Assembly: GCA_937876275.1 (NCBI GenBank)
Contig: CALFIA010000102.1
Location: forward strand, 1 to 29,246
DNA: 29,246 nt
Direction: 5' to 3'
DNA from: an uncultured Actinomycetes bacterium
GTDB lineage: Bacteria > Actinomycetota > Actinomycetes > S36-B12
Numbering within the stretch: position 1 is the stretch's first letter; the number at the start of each line of letters is the position of its first letter. The position numbers were made by a program, and so were the translations under genes. Below are positions 21,311-28,936 of the stretch, one piece after another. The notes beneath the pieces were generated by a model. That model did not search any database and was not told where the DNA came from. It saw nothing but the letters and a program-made list of their open reading frames with translations.

Positions 21311-23453
21311 CGACGTGCGCATTCGCTGGGAATCACTCGTCACTCGAATTCGCGAGGCCGGTCACGCGTATCACGATCTGGATACACCCACCCTGTCTGA
21401 CGCCGAGTACGACGAGCTCTTCCGGGAGCTTGTTGCCCTCGAAGAAGCTCATCCGGAACTCGCCTCGGATGACTCGCCGACCCGAGTGCGCGGTGGTGCA
21501 GTGTCAGCGATGTTCAGTGAAGTCACGCACCTAGTGCCGATGTATTCCCTCGACAATGTCTTCGACGCCGAAGAGCTCGCTGCCTGGCATGAGCGAACCG
21601 AAAAGGCGCTGGGTTTCGTTCCCGAGTATCTGTGCGAGCTCAAGATCGACGGCCTCGCTGTCGATCTCGTCTATGTCAATGGCTCCCTCACCACGATGGC
21701 CACGCGAGGTGATGGAAAGACCGGTGAGGACGTCACCTACAACGTGCAGTTCATCCCCGGTATCCCATCGACGCTCAGCCCCGAGAAGGGCGTCACGATC
21801 CCTGCGCTGGTGGAGGTGCGCGGTGAGATCTTCTTTCCCGTTGAAGCCTTTGAGCGCATCAATGACGAGCAGTACGACGCCGGGCTTCCACCATTCTCGA
21901 ATCCACGCAATGCAGCGGCCGGCACCCTTCGCCAGCGCATCGACAAGCGCGAGGAGGAGCTTTCCGAGGTTCGTGCGCAGTCAGCGGCGCGCACTCAGTC
22001 CAAGCTCGAACGACTCGAGGTCGAGTACGCCCGCTCCGTTCGCCGACTCAACGGCCTGCAACTCACGGTGCATGGGCTGGGAGCGACCGACGGTGCCACG
22101 ATCGAGAAGCAGAGCGATGCCTACGCACTGCTCAAGTCCCTGGGGCTTCCGACGAGTGATTACGCGAAGGTCGAGAGTTCGTCCGGCGGTGTAGCCGAGT
22201 TCATCGCTCACTTCCATGAGCACCGGCATGACGTCATTCATGAGATCGACGGAATTGTCATCAAGGTCGACCGACTCGACCTCCAGCAGCAGCTAGGCGA
22301 AACCTCGCGAGCGCCCCGGTGGGCAATTGCCTATAAGTATCCGCCGGAAGTAGTGCGCACCAGATTGCTCGACATCCAGGTCAATGTGGGCCGTACCGGT
22401 CGCGTGACTCCCTTTGCGGTGATGGAACCGGTGCGTGTTGCCGGGTCGACCGTCGCCATGGCCACGTTGCACAACGCCTTTGAGGTCGAGCGCAAAGGCG
22501 TGCTCATCGGTGACCTCGTCTTCCTGCGTAAGGCCGGTGACGTCATCCCCGAGGTGCTCGGCCCGGTACTCGATGCGCGCACGGGCGATGAGCGACCCTT
22601 CGTGATGCCCACGCATTGCCCCGACTGCAACGCCGAGCTTCGTCCGGAGACCGAGGGAGACAAGGATCTCCGCTGCCCGAATTCGCGAAGCTGCCCTGGT
22701 CAGCTGATGGAGCGACTGGCCAACATCGGCAGTCGAAAGGCGCTCGACATCGAGGGCCTGGGGGAGAAGTCGGCGATAGCGCTACTGGAGAGCGGGATCC
22801 TGACCGATGAGGGTGACCTCTTTGCGCTTTCCGAGGCAGATCTCCTGCGCAGTTCCTATTTCACCAAAGGTGAAGGTGTGCTCAGCGAGAACGCCAAGGT
22901 GATCTTGACTCAACTTGAGGTGGCAAAGTCAAAGCCGCTGTGGCGGGTACTCGTCTCCTTGTCGATGCGCCATGTGGGGCCGCCTACCGCGCAGGCGATC
23001 ACTGCGGTGTTCACGAGCCTTGACGAATTGGCGGCGGCATCCACTGAGGAACTCGCCGTGGTCGACGGCATTGGCGAGAAGACCGCGATCTCGATCGGCG
23101 AGTGGTTTGCCGAGCCGTGGCATCGGGAGATCATCGAGAAGTGGCGTGCCGCCGGAGTGCGCATGGCCGACGAAGTCATCGAGAAAGGTCCTCAGCCGCT
23201 CGCTGGCCTGACCATGGTGATCACCGGGTCACTCGAGGGATTCACACGAGACAGCGCCGAAGCGGCCGCCACTGAACTCGGTGCCAAGGTGACCGGTTCT
23301 GTATCGAAGAAGACTCATCTGGTGGTGGCGGGGGAGAACGCGGGCTCCAAGCGCGACAAGGCGGAGAGCCTCGGCATTCCCGTCATCGGCCTTGAGGGAT
23401 TCCACCTCCTGCTCTCCGACGGCCTCGAGAAAGCCCTCACAACCGCTGAATAG
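21300..23453 (+). CDS. ligA: NAD-dependent DNA ligase
   Basis: Seals nicks in replication and repair using NAD+. 717 residues. Domain Ia has YHDLDTPTLSDAEYDELFREL and the adenylation domain has Lys115 in CELKIDGLAVDL. NPRNAAAGTLRQ and RWAIAYKYPPE follow, then the OB fold, the four-Cys zinc finger (CPDC...CPNSRSCPGQ), the HhH domain (DIEGLGEKSA, VDGIGEKTA) and a C-terminal BRCT domain (LAGLTMVITGSLEGFTRDSAEAAATELGAKVTGSVSKKTHLVVAG in parts). ATG at 21300 follows GAGGAGG (21284-21290). An in-frame ATG at 21201 would lie inside the MetE-like gene and adds nothing conserved. An extra charged helical segment of about 35 residues (213-247) interrupts the adenylation domain after LRQ. Confidence 0.97.
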   Translation: MSADDVRIRWESLVTRIREAGHAYHDLDTPTLSDAEYDELFRELVALEEAHPELASDDSPTRVRGGAVSAMFSEVTHLVPMYSLDNVFDAEELAAWHERTEKALGFVPEYLCELKIDGLAVDLVYVNGSLTTMATRGDGKTGEDVTYNVQFIPGIPSTLSPEKGVTIPALVEVRGEIFFPVEAFERINDEQYDAGLPPFSNPRNAAAGTLRQRIDKREEELSEVRAQSAARTQSKLERLEVEYARSVRRLNGLQLTVHGLGATDGATIEKQSDAYALLKSLGLPTSDYAKVESSSGGVAEFIAHFHEHRHDVIHEIDGIVIKVDRLDLQQQLGETSRAPRWAIAYKYPPEVVRTRLLDIQVNVGRTGRVTPFAVMEPVRVAGSTVAMATLHNAFEVERKGVLIGDLVFLRKAGDVIPEVLGPVLDARTGDERPFVMPTHCPDCNAELRPETEGDKDLRCPNSRSCPGQLMERLANIGSRKALDIEGLGEKSAIALLESGILTDEGDLFALSEADLLRSSYFTKGEGVLSENAKVILTQLEVAKSKPLWRVLVSLSMRHVGPPTAQAITAVFTSLDELAAASTEELAVVDGIGEKTAISIGEWFAEPWHREIIEKWRAAGVRMADEVIEKGPQPLAGLTMVITGSLEGFTRDSAEAAATELGAKVTGSVSKKTHLVVAGENAGSKRDKAESLGIPVIGLEGFHLLLSDGLEKALTTAE

Positions 23454-23456
23454 GAT
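23451..23456 (+). promoter_or_regulatory. Possible -10 box for gatC overlapping the ligA stop
   Basis: TAGGAT includes the ligA TAG stop and ends 6 bases before the gatC ATG. The arrangement could give an internal leaderless transcript of gatCAB. The GGGG just before the ATG is too close to act as a normal ribosome binding site. It could also be coincidence. Confidence 0.25.
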
Positions 23457-23462
23457 TGGGGC

Positions 23463-23759
23463 ATGACCTCGATCACTCGGCCTGAGGTTGCGCACCTCGC
23501 GCGACTGGCCCGCCTCGACCTTGCTCCCGAGGAGCTCGACCACTACGCCGAGCAGCTCGATGTCATCTTGCAGTCGGTCGCCCGAATCTCCGAGGTTGCA
23601 GCGGATGACATCCCGCCGATGTCGCATCCGATTCCGATGGTCAATGTATTCCGCGATGATGTCGTGACCCCGGGCATCACCCGCGAGGAGGCCCTCGGTG
23701 CCGCACCGGCCGCCGAGGATGACCGCTTTCGCGTTCCGCGCATCCTGGACGAGGAGTAG
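23463..23759 (+). CDS. gatC: Asp-tRNA(Asn)/Glu-tRNA(Gln) amidotransferase subunit C
   Basis: Small stabilising subunit of GatCAB (98 residues), needed for GatA folding. It shows the family pattern ITRPEVAHLARLARLDLAPEEL, YAEQLDVIL and a C-terminal RVPRILDEE tail. It starts 9 bases after ligA and ends 2 bases before gatA. Confidence 0.95.
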   Translation: MTSITRPEVAHLARLARLDLAPEELDHYAEQLDVILQSVARISEVAADDIPPMSHPIPMVNVFRDDVVTPGITREEALGAAPAAEDDRFRVPRILDEE

Positions 23760-23761
23760 GC

Positions 23762-25255
23762 GTGAACGACCTCACTCGCCAGTCGGCAGCCGTTCTCGCT
23801 GACGCCATCGCCTCCAAGGAGGTCACGGCAGTCGAAGTAGCCCAAGCGCACCTCGATCGCATCGCTGCGGTCGATGGCAAGGTACACGCCTTCTTGCATG
23901 TCACCACTGACTCCGCCCTTGAGCAGGCTCGGGCTGTTGACGCCAAGGTTGCCGCGGGCACGCCGCTAGGTGCGCTCGCAGGTGTTCCGCTTGGCCTCAA
24001 AGACGTCCTGGCGATGAAGGGCGAGCCCACTACTGCTGGCTCGAGAATTCTCGAGGGCTGGCGTCCGCCGTATGACTCCACGGTTGTTGCGCGGCTTCGC
24101 GCTGCCGACATCGTGATTCTCGGCAAGACGAACATGGATGAATTCGCGATGGGCTCGTCTACCGAGCACTCCGCCTATGGCCCGACCCACAACCCTTGGG
24201 ATCTCGATCGCATTCCGGGTGGCTCGGGCGGCGGCTCGGCAGCGGCGCTCGCTGCATTCGAGGCGCCATTGGCCATCGGCACCGACACCGGTGGGTCGAT
24301 CCGCCAGCCCGCGTCTGTGACCGGCACGGTGGGAGTCAAGCCCACGTACGGCGGTGTCTCGCGCTATGGCCAGATTGCTCTTGCCTCGTCACTCGACCAG
24401 CCCGGCCCGTGCGCGCGCAGCGTTCTCGATACCGCGCTCTTGCACGCAGCCATCGCCGGCCATGACCCGCGCGACTCCACGTCGATCAATGCTGCCGTTC
24501 CCGATGTCGTCGCCGCAGCGAAGAAGGCCGATGTGCGGGGCATGCGAATCGGTGTTGTCACCGAGCTGATGGGCGAGGGTTATCAGTCCGGCGTCTCACA
24601 GCGGTATTCCGAGTCACTCGACATCCTTCGCGAGCTCGGTGCTGAGATCGTCGAGGTCTCCTGCCCTCATTTCGAGTACGCCCTCGGCGCCTACTACCTG
24701 ATCCTTCCCTCGGAGGCTTCGAGCAACCTCGCGCGTTTCGATGGCATGCGCTACGGACTTCGTGCCGGCGACGATGGCAAGAATTCCGTCGAGCAGGTCA
24801 TGGCGATCACCCGCGAGGCCGGCTTCGGCCCGGAAGTGAAGCGCCGCATCATGCTCGGCACCTATGCGCTCTCGAGTGGCTACTACGACGCGTACTACGG
24901 TCAGGCCCAGAAGGTGCGCACGCTGATCACCCGCGATTTCAACGCCGCCTTCGAGAAGGCCGATGTCTTGGTGTCACCGACTGCGCCCACGACCGCATTC
25001 AAACTGGGCGAAAAGCTCGACGATCCGCTCGCGATGTATCTCAACGATGTCGCGACGATCCCCGTGAACCTCGCGGGCATCGGCGCCATGAGCCTGCCGA
25101 TCGGTCTCGCGCCCGAGGATGGCCTGCCCGTCGGAATGCAGATCATGGCCCCGGCTATGGCCGATGACCGTCTCTACCTCGCCGGTGGGGCGCTCGAAGC
25201 AGCGCTCATCGATAAGTGGGGCCATCTGCTGATCGAGGAGGCACCCTCACTATGA
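23762..25255 (+). CDS. gatA: Glutamyl-tRNA(Gln) amidotransferase subunit A
   Basis: Amidase subunit that releases ammonia from glutamine (497 residues). The Ser-cisSer-Lys triad is visible: Lys80 in PLGLKDVLAMKG, cis-Ser155 in PGGSGGGSAAALA and nucleophile Ser179 in GTDTGGSIRQPA. Later blocks (YVNPSRPTAPTTAFKLGE-like: VLVSPTAPTTAFKLGE; GIGAMSLPIGL; LPVGMQIMAP) are standard. The GTG at 23762 follows GAGGAGTAGG at the end of gatC. Its stop overlaps the gatB ATG (ATGA). The organism therefore makes Gln-tRNA and/or Asn-tRNA by transamidation. Confidence 0.96.
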   Translation: MNDLTRQSAAVLADAIASKEVTAVEVAQAHLDRIAAVDGKVHAFLHVTTDSALEQARAVDAKVAAGTPLGALAGVPLGLKDVLAMKGEPTTAGSRILEGWRPPYDSTVVARLRAADIVILGKTNMDEFAMGSSTEHSAYGPTHNPWDLDRIPGGSGGGSAAALAAFEAPLAIGTDTGGSIRQPASVTGTVGVKPTYGGVSRYGQIALASSLDQPGPCARSVLDTALLHAAIAGHDPRDSTSINAAVPDVVAAAKKADVRGMRIGVVTELMGEGYQSGVSQRYSESLDILRELGAEIVEVSCPHFEYALGAYYLILPSEASSNLARFDGMRYGLRAGDDGKNSVEQVMAITREAGFGPEVKRRIMLGTYALSSGYYDAYYGQAQKVRTLITRDFNAAFEKADVLVSPTAPTTAFKLGEKLDDPLAMYLNDVATIPVNLAGIGAMSLPIGLAPEDGLPVGMQIMAPAMADDRLYLAGGALEAALIDKWGHLLIEEAPSL

Positions 25256-26790
25256 GCACCCAGAACATGACCAATGGTGAAGTCGATGTCTATCTCGACT
25301 ATGACGAGGCCATCAGTGGTTACGACCCGGTGATCGGGCTCGAGACTCACGTCGAGCTCGGTACCAAGTCGAAGATGTGGTGCGGCTGCTCCACGAACTT
25401 CGGTGCGGACTCGAACACCCAGGTGTGCCCGGTTTGCTTGGGGCTTCCTGGCTCGATGCCCGTCGTCAATCGCGCCGCGGTCGAGTCGACAATCCGTATT
25501 GGCCTGGCGCTCAACTGCACTATCGCTGACTGGTGCCGCTTCGCACGCAAGAACTACTTCTACCCCGATATGCCCAAGGACTACCAGATCAGCCAGTACG
25601 ACGAGCCGTTGTGCTTCGACGGCTACCTCGATGTCACCGTCGAGACTCCTGATGGGCCGCAGGTCGTTCGTGTCGAGATCGAGCGCGTGCACATGGAGGA
25701 AGACACCGGCAAGCTCACGCATGCCGGTGGTGCAACGGGTCGCATTCATGGCGCTGACTACTCACTGGTCGACTACAACCGTGCAGGCATTCCGCTGATC
25801 GAGATCGTGACCAAGCCGGTCACGGGTACCGGTCGCCTCGCCCCTGAGGTTGCTCGCGCCTACGTGACCGAGTTGCGCAATGTCATCATCGCTCTCGGTG
25901 TCTCCGACGCGCGCATGGAAGAAGGCTCGATGCGCTGCGACGTCAACCTCTCGATTGCCAAGCCTGGTGCCGAATGGGGAACACGCTCGGAAACCAAGAA
26001 CGTCAACTCACTGCGCTCAGTTGAGCGCGCCGTGCGCAGCGAGATCGAACGTCAGGCGTCGGTGCTGAACAACGGCGGTCGCATTATTCAGGAGACCCGT
26101 CACTTCCACGAAGACACGGGCCGCTCGACGAGTGGTCGCAGCAAGGAACAGGCCGAGGATTACCGCTATTTCCCCGAGCCCGATCTCGTGCCGGTCGCCC
26201 CGAGCCGCGAGTGGGTCGAGGAACTTCGTGCCACCATGCCCGAGATGCCCGCCGTCAAGCGTGCTCGCCTGCAGGCCGAATGGAACATCAACGAGTTCGA
26301 ACTGCAGTCCCTAGCCAATGCGGGTGCGATCGAACTCGTCGAGGCGACTATTGCCGCAGGCGTGGATTCCGCCGCTGCTCGCAAGTGGTGGACAGGTGAG
26401 TTGCTGCGCGTCGCCAACGACACCGGGGTTGAACTCGAGTCACTCAGCGTGACACCGGACGACATCAAGCAGGTAGAAGCGCTGATCGCGGCGGGCAGCC
26501 TCAACGACAAGCTCGCACGACAGGTCTTCGACGGCCTGATCAACGGTGAAGGCACTGTCGATGAAGTCGTCACAAAGCGCGGTCTCGCCGTCGTCAGTGA
26601 TGACGGCGCCCTTCTCGCAGCGATAGATGAGGCACTCGCCGCTGCTCCTGATGTCGCCGAGAAGATCAAGAGCGGCAAGATTCAGGCCGCTGGAGCCATC
26701 GTCGGTGCGGTAATGAAGACCACGAGAGGCCAAGCTGATGCGGCCAAGGTGCGTACCTTGCTGCTCGAACGCCTGGGTGTCTCCGAGTAA
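25252..26790 (+). CDS. gatB: Aspartyl/glutamyl-tRNA amidotransferase subunit B
   Basis: The subunit that binds misacylated tRNA and activates the carboxylate with ATP (512 residues). It has VIGLETHVELGTKSKMWCGC with zinc-ligand cysteines (CGCSTN, CPVCLGLPGSMPV), KNYFYPDMPKDYQISQYD, MHMEEDTGK-type VHMEEDTGKLTH, VDYNRAGIPLIEIVT, EGSMRCDVNLS and a C-terminal YqeY-like tail domain. ATG at 25252 overlaps the gatA stop; upstream in-frame ATG 25216 lies within gatA and is not family-like. A 37-residue leader before VIGLETHVE is slightly long. The final gene of the coupled gatCAB run. Confidence 0.96.
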   Translation: MSTQNMTNGEVDVYLDYDEAISGYDPVIGLETHVELGTKSKMWCGCSTNFGADSNTQVCPVCLGLPGSMPVVNRAAVESTIRIGLALNCTIADWCRFARKNYFYPDMPKDYQISQYDEPLCFDGYLDVTVETPDGPQVVRVEIERVHMEEDTGKLTHAGGATGRIHGADYSLVDYNRAGIPLIEIVTKPVTGTGRLAPEVARAYVTELRNVIIALGVSDARMEEGSMRCDVNLSIAKPGAEWGTRSETKNVNSLRSVERAVRSEIERQASVLNNGGRIIQETRHFHEDTGRSTSGRSKEQAEDYRYFPEPDLVPVAPSREWVEELRATMPEMPAVKRARLQAEWNINEFELQSLANAGAIELVEATIAAGVDSAAARKWWTGELLRVANDTGVELESLSVTPDDIKQVEALIAAGSLNDKLARQVFDGLINGEGTVDEVVTKRGLAVVSDDGALLAAIDEALAAAPDVAEKIKSGKIQAAGAIVGAVMKTTRGQADAAKVRTLLLERLGVSE

Positions 26791-26805
26791 CTCGGCGGGT
26801 ACCGC

Positions 26806-27699
26806 ATGGAAAAGATCGCGCTGATCCCCGAGCTCGTGGGCACGCCCGGCCCTGGAGTCGTGATCTACGGCGATAACGACACTCCGAGTGGTGAGCAGCT
26901 GCAGTCGTGTGGATTTTTCGTGCCTCGATATATGGGCACTGAGCCCAACGCTCACCTCATGGAGCACATGCCCAACCTCGAGGTGTGCCAGTTGCTTACC
27001 GCGGGCTTCGAGCATGCCGCGAAGTACCTGCCCGCCGGTGTAACGCTCTGCAATGCCCAGGGCGTGCACGATGCCAGTACCTCGGAGCTCGCGATCGGGC
27101 TCATCCTCGCCAGCCTGCGCGGTATTGATGACGCAGCTCGGTCGATGGTGACCGGCACCTGGGATCACCGTCCGCATTCGTCGCTCGCCGATCGCCGGGT
27201 GCTCATTATCGGCGCAGGGGGAGTGGGTCGTGCGATTCGCGACCGACTTGTTCCCTTTGAGGTCAGCATCCAGCTGGTGGCGCGCACCTCGCGTGAGGGC
27301 ATCGCCACTCGTGATCAGCTTCCGTCACTCCTGCCGCACAGCGACATCGTCGTAATCGCCGTCCCACTTGACGACTCGACGCGTCATCTCGTAGACGCGC
27401 AGTTCCTGTCGCGAATGAATGACGGCGCGTTGCTAGTTAACGTCTCGCGCGGTGCCGTGGTCGAGACGCAGGCAATGCTTGCCGAGTCTGGTCGCCTTCG
27501 TTTCGCACTCGACGTCACTGATCCTGAGCCGCTTCCGCCTGATCATCCGCTTTGGGCAATGCCTGACGTGCTCATCACACCGCATCTGGGCGGAAATACA
27601 AGTGCCTTCGTTCCGCGTGCTCGTCGTTTGGTGCTTCAGCAATTCGGTCGCTGGTCGAGCGGCCAGCCGCTGGACGCGGTCGTGCCGATCGTGCTCTGA
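26806..27699 (+). CDS. D-isomer-specific 2-hydroxyacid dehydrogenase
   Basis: NAD(P)-dependent dehydrogenase of the D-2-hydroxyacid family (297 residues). The nucleotide-binding loop is GAGGVGRAI (136-144). The catalytic set is Arg215 in VNVSRGAVVE, Glu241 in DVTDPEPLPPDHPLW and His260 in TPHLGGNTS. Strand beta-2 ends with VARTSREG rather than an acidic residue, which in this family usually means NADPH preference, as in glyoxylate/hydroxypyruvate reductases. The substrate cannot be fixed; it is too short for PGDH (no ACT domain). It lies 15 bases after gatB and 7 bases before the MFS gene, probably in the same transcript. Confidence 0.9.
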   Translation: MEKIALIPELVGTPGPGVVIYGDNDTPSGEQLQSCGFFVPRYMGTEPNAHLMEHMPNLEVCQLLTAGFEHAAKYLPAGVTLCNAQGVHDASTSELAIGLILASLRGIDDAARSMVTGTWDHRPHSSLADRRVLIIGAGGVGRAIRDRLVPFEVSIQLVARTSREGIATRDQLPSLLPHSDIVVIAVPLDDSTRHLVDAQFLSRMNDGALLVNVSRGAVVETQAMLAESGRLRFALDVTDPEPLPPDHPLWAMPDVLITPHLGGNTSAFVPRARRLVLQQFGRWSSGQPLDAVVPIVL

Positions 27700-27706
27700 T
27701 CGGAGC

Positions 27707-28930
27707 ATGACCCCACAGGCACGCCGGATCCTGCTCGGCGTTGCCCTGTCGGCTATCGGGGGCGGGCTCACCTTCCCGCTGCTGATCATCTACCTGAGTC
27801 AAGTGCGGCATCTGGGAACCGGCATTGCGGGCATTGTCGTGGCGTACACGGCGATCGCATCGCTCGTGGTGTTTCCATTCGTCGGCTGGGCTGCCGATCG
27901 CTTCGGACCTAAACCTGTCTTGCTCGTCGGACTGCTGGTTGAGGCGATTGGCGTAGCCCTCTACGGAGTTGTCGATTCGGTCCCGCGTGCCTTCGCCGTG
28001 ACCACCCTTGTCTCGCTCGGAGGTGCGATGACATGGCCTTCGCAATCAGCGCTACTCGGTCGCGTCTCTGATCCAGATCAGCGCGAACGCGTATTCGGCA
28101 TTCAGTTCATGCTGCTCAACCTCGGCCTGGGCGTCGGTGGCCTCATTGCGGCCGTATCCGTGTCGATCAACGACATCCATACATTCCAGCTGCTCTATCT
28201 CGTCGACTCCGCGACCTTCCTGCTGTATGTCGTTGTACTCCTCGTTTTCCTTCGCGGGGTTGGAGTGGGCGCGGTTCCGCGCGATGAATCCGAGCCCGCC
28301 GGAGTGGGCGGGTATCGGGAGGTGCTCGGTGATCGGCTCCTGCGCCGAGTGCTCATCATGGCCATAGTGCTCCTGATGAGCGGATACGGCGCCCTCGAGG
28401 TCGGGCTGCCGATTTTCGTCACGGTGATCAATGGCTTTGACATCAAGTGGATCGGCGTCGAATTCGCGATCAACACGTTCACGATCGTGATTGCGCAGCT
28501 GTTCGTACTCAAGGCAATCAAGGGCCGATCGCGAAGTTACGTCATGGTTGGCGTGGCGTTGCTGTGGGGCCTTTCGTGGTTAATGACCGGCTCGAGTCTT
28601 CTGACGTCGTCAGCCATCGCGCTCGTACTGCTCCTCGTAGCCTCTGGTGTCTTCGCGCTCGGCGAGACCTTGTGGGCTCCGGTCGCTCCTGCATTGGTCA
28701 ACGATCTAGCTCCCGCTCACCTACGAGGTCGATACAACTCGACGATGGGCTTGGTGTGGTCGATCTCCAGCATCATCGGGCCGAGCCTTGCCGGTTTGAT
28801 GCTCGGAGCCGGACTCAACTGGGAGTGGATCGCCGTGCTCGTGCTGGGGTGCATGATCGCGGCCGTCATGGCATTCGGTCTGCGCAGACGACTTACTCCC
28901 GCTCTCGACGGGCGCGCGTTAGTCGAGTAA
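27707..28930 (+). CDS. Major facilitator superfamily transporter
   Basis: A 407-residue membrane protein with about 12 predicted helices. Its N-terminus is short (MTPQARR), with helix 1 LLGVALSAIGGGLTFPLLIIYL. The loop 2-3 motif GWAADRFGPKP matches MFS motif A. The large central cytoplasmic loop (RDESEPAGVGGYREVLGDRLLRR region) is followed by helices 7-12. The overall look is that of the multidrug-efflux/MdtH-like branch, but the substrate is unknown. ATG at 27707 follows CGGAGC, 7 bases after the dehydrogenase stop; the upstream in-frame opening overlaps that gene. The last codons (GCG-TTA-GTC-GAG-TAA) lie inside a palindrome shared with the convergent hydrolase gene, overlapping it by 12 bases. 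Confidence 0.88.
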   Translation: MTPQARRILLGVALSAIGGGLTFPLLIIYLSQVRHLGTGIAGIVVAYTAIASLVVFPFVGWAADRFGPKPVLLVGLLVEAIGVALYGVVDSVPRAFAVTTLVSLGGAMTWPSQSALLGRVSDPDQRERVFGIQFMLLNLGLGVGGLIAAVSVSINDIHTFQLLYLVDSATFLLYVVVLLVFLRGVGVGAVPRDESEPAGVGGYREVLGDRLLRRVLIMAIVLLMSGYGALEVGLPIFVTVINGFDIKWIGVEFAINTFTIVIAQLFVLKAIKGRSRSYVMVGVALLWGLSWLMTGSSLLTSSAIALVLLLVASGVFALGETLWAPVAPALVNDLAPAHLRGRYNSTMGLVWSISSIIGPSLAGLMLGAGLNWEWIAVLVLGCMIAAVMAFGLRRRLTPALDGRALVE

Positions 28931-28936
28931 CGCGCG
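28913..28936. terminator. Palindrome shared by two convergent stop codons
   Basis: CGCGCGTTA (28913-28921) and TAACGCGCG (28928-28936) are perfect 9-bp arms around GTCGAG. The MFS stop TAA is in the right arm on the plus strand, and the hydrolase stop TAA is in the left arm on the minus strand. A GC-rich stem between convergent genes could terminate both transcripts, but no U-tract follows on either side, so it is not a classical intrinsic terminator. Confidence 0.45.

Noticed and set aside
27452..27706. Longer N-terminus for the MFS transporter
   Set aside because: It overlaps the conserved C-terminal end of the dehydrogenase; ATG 27707 gives a normal MFS start.
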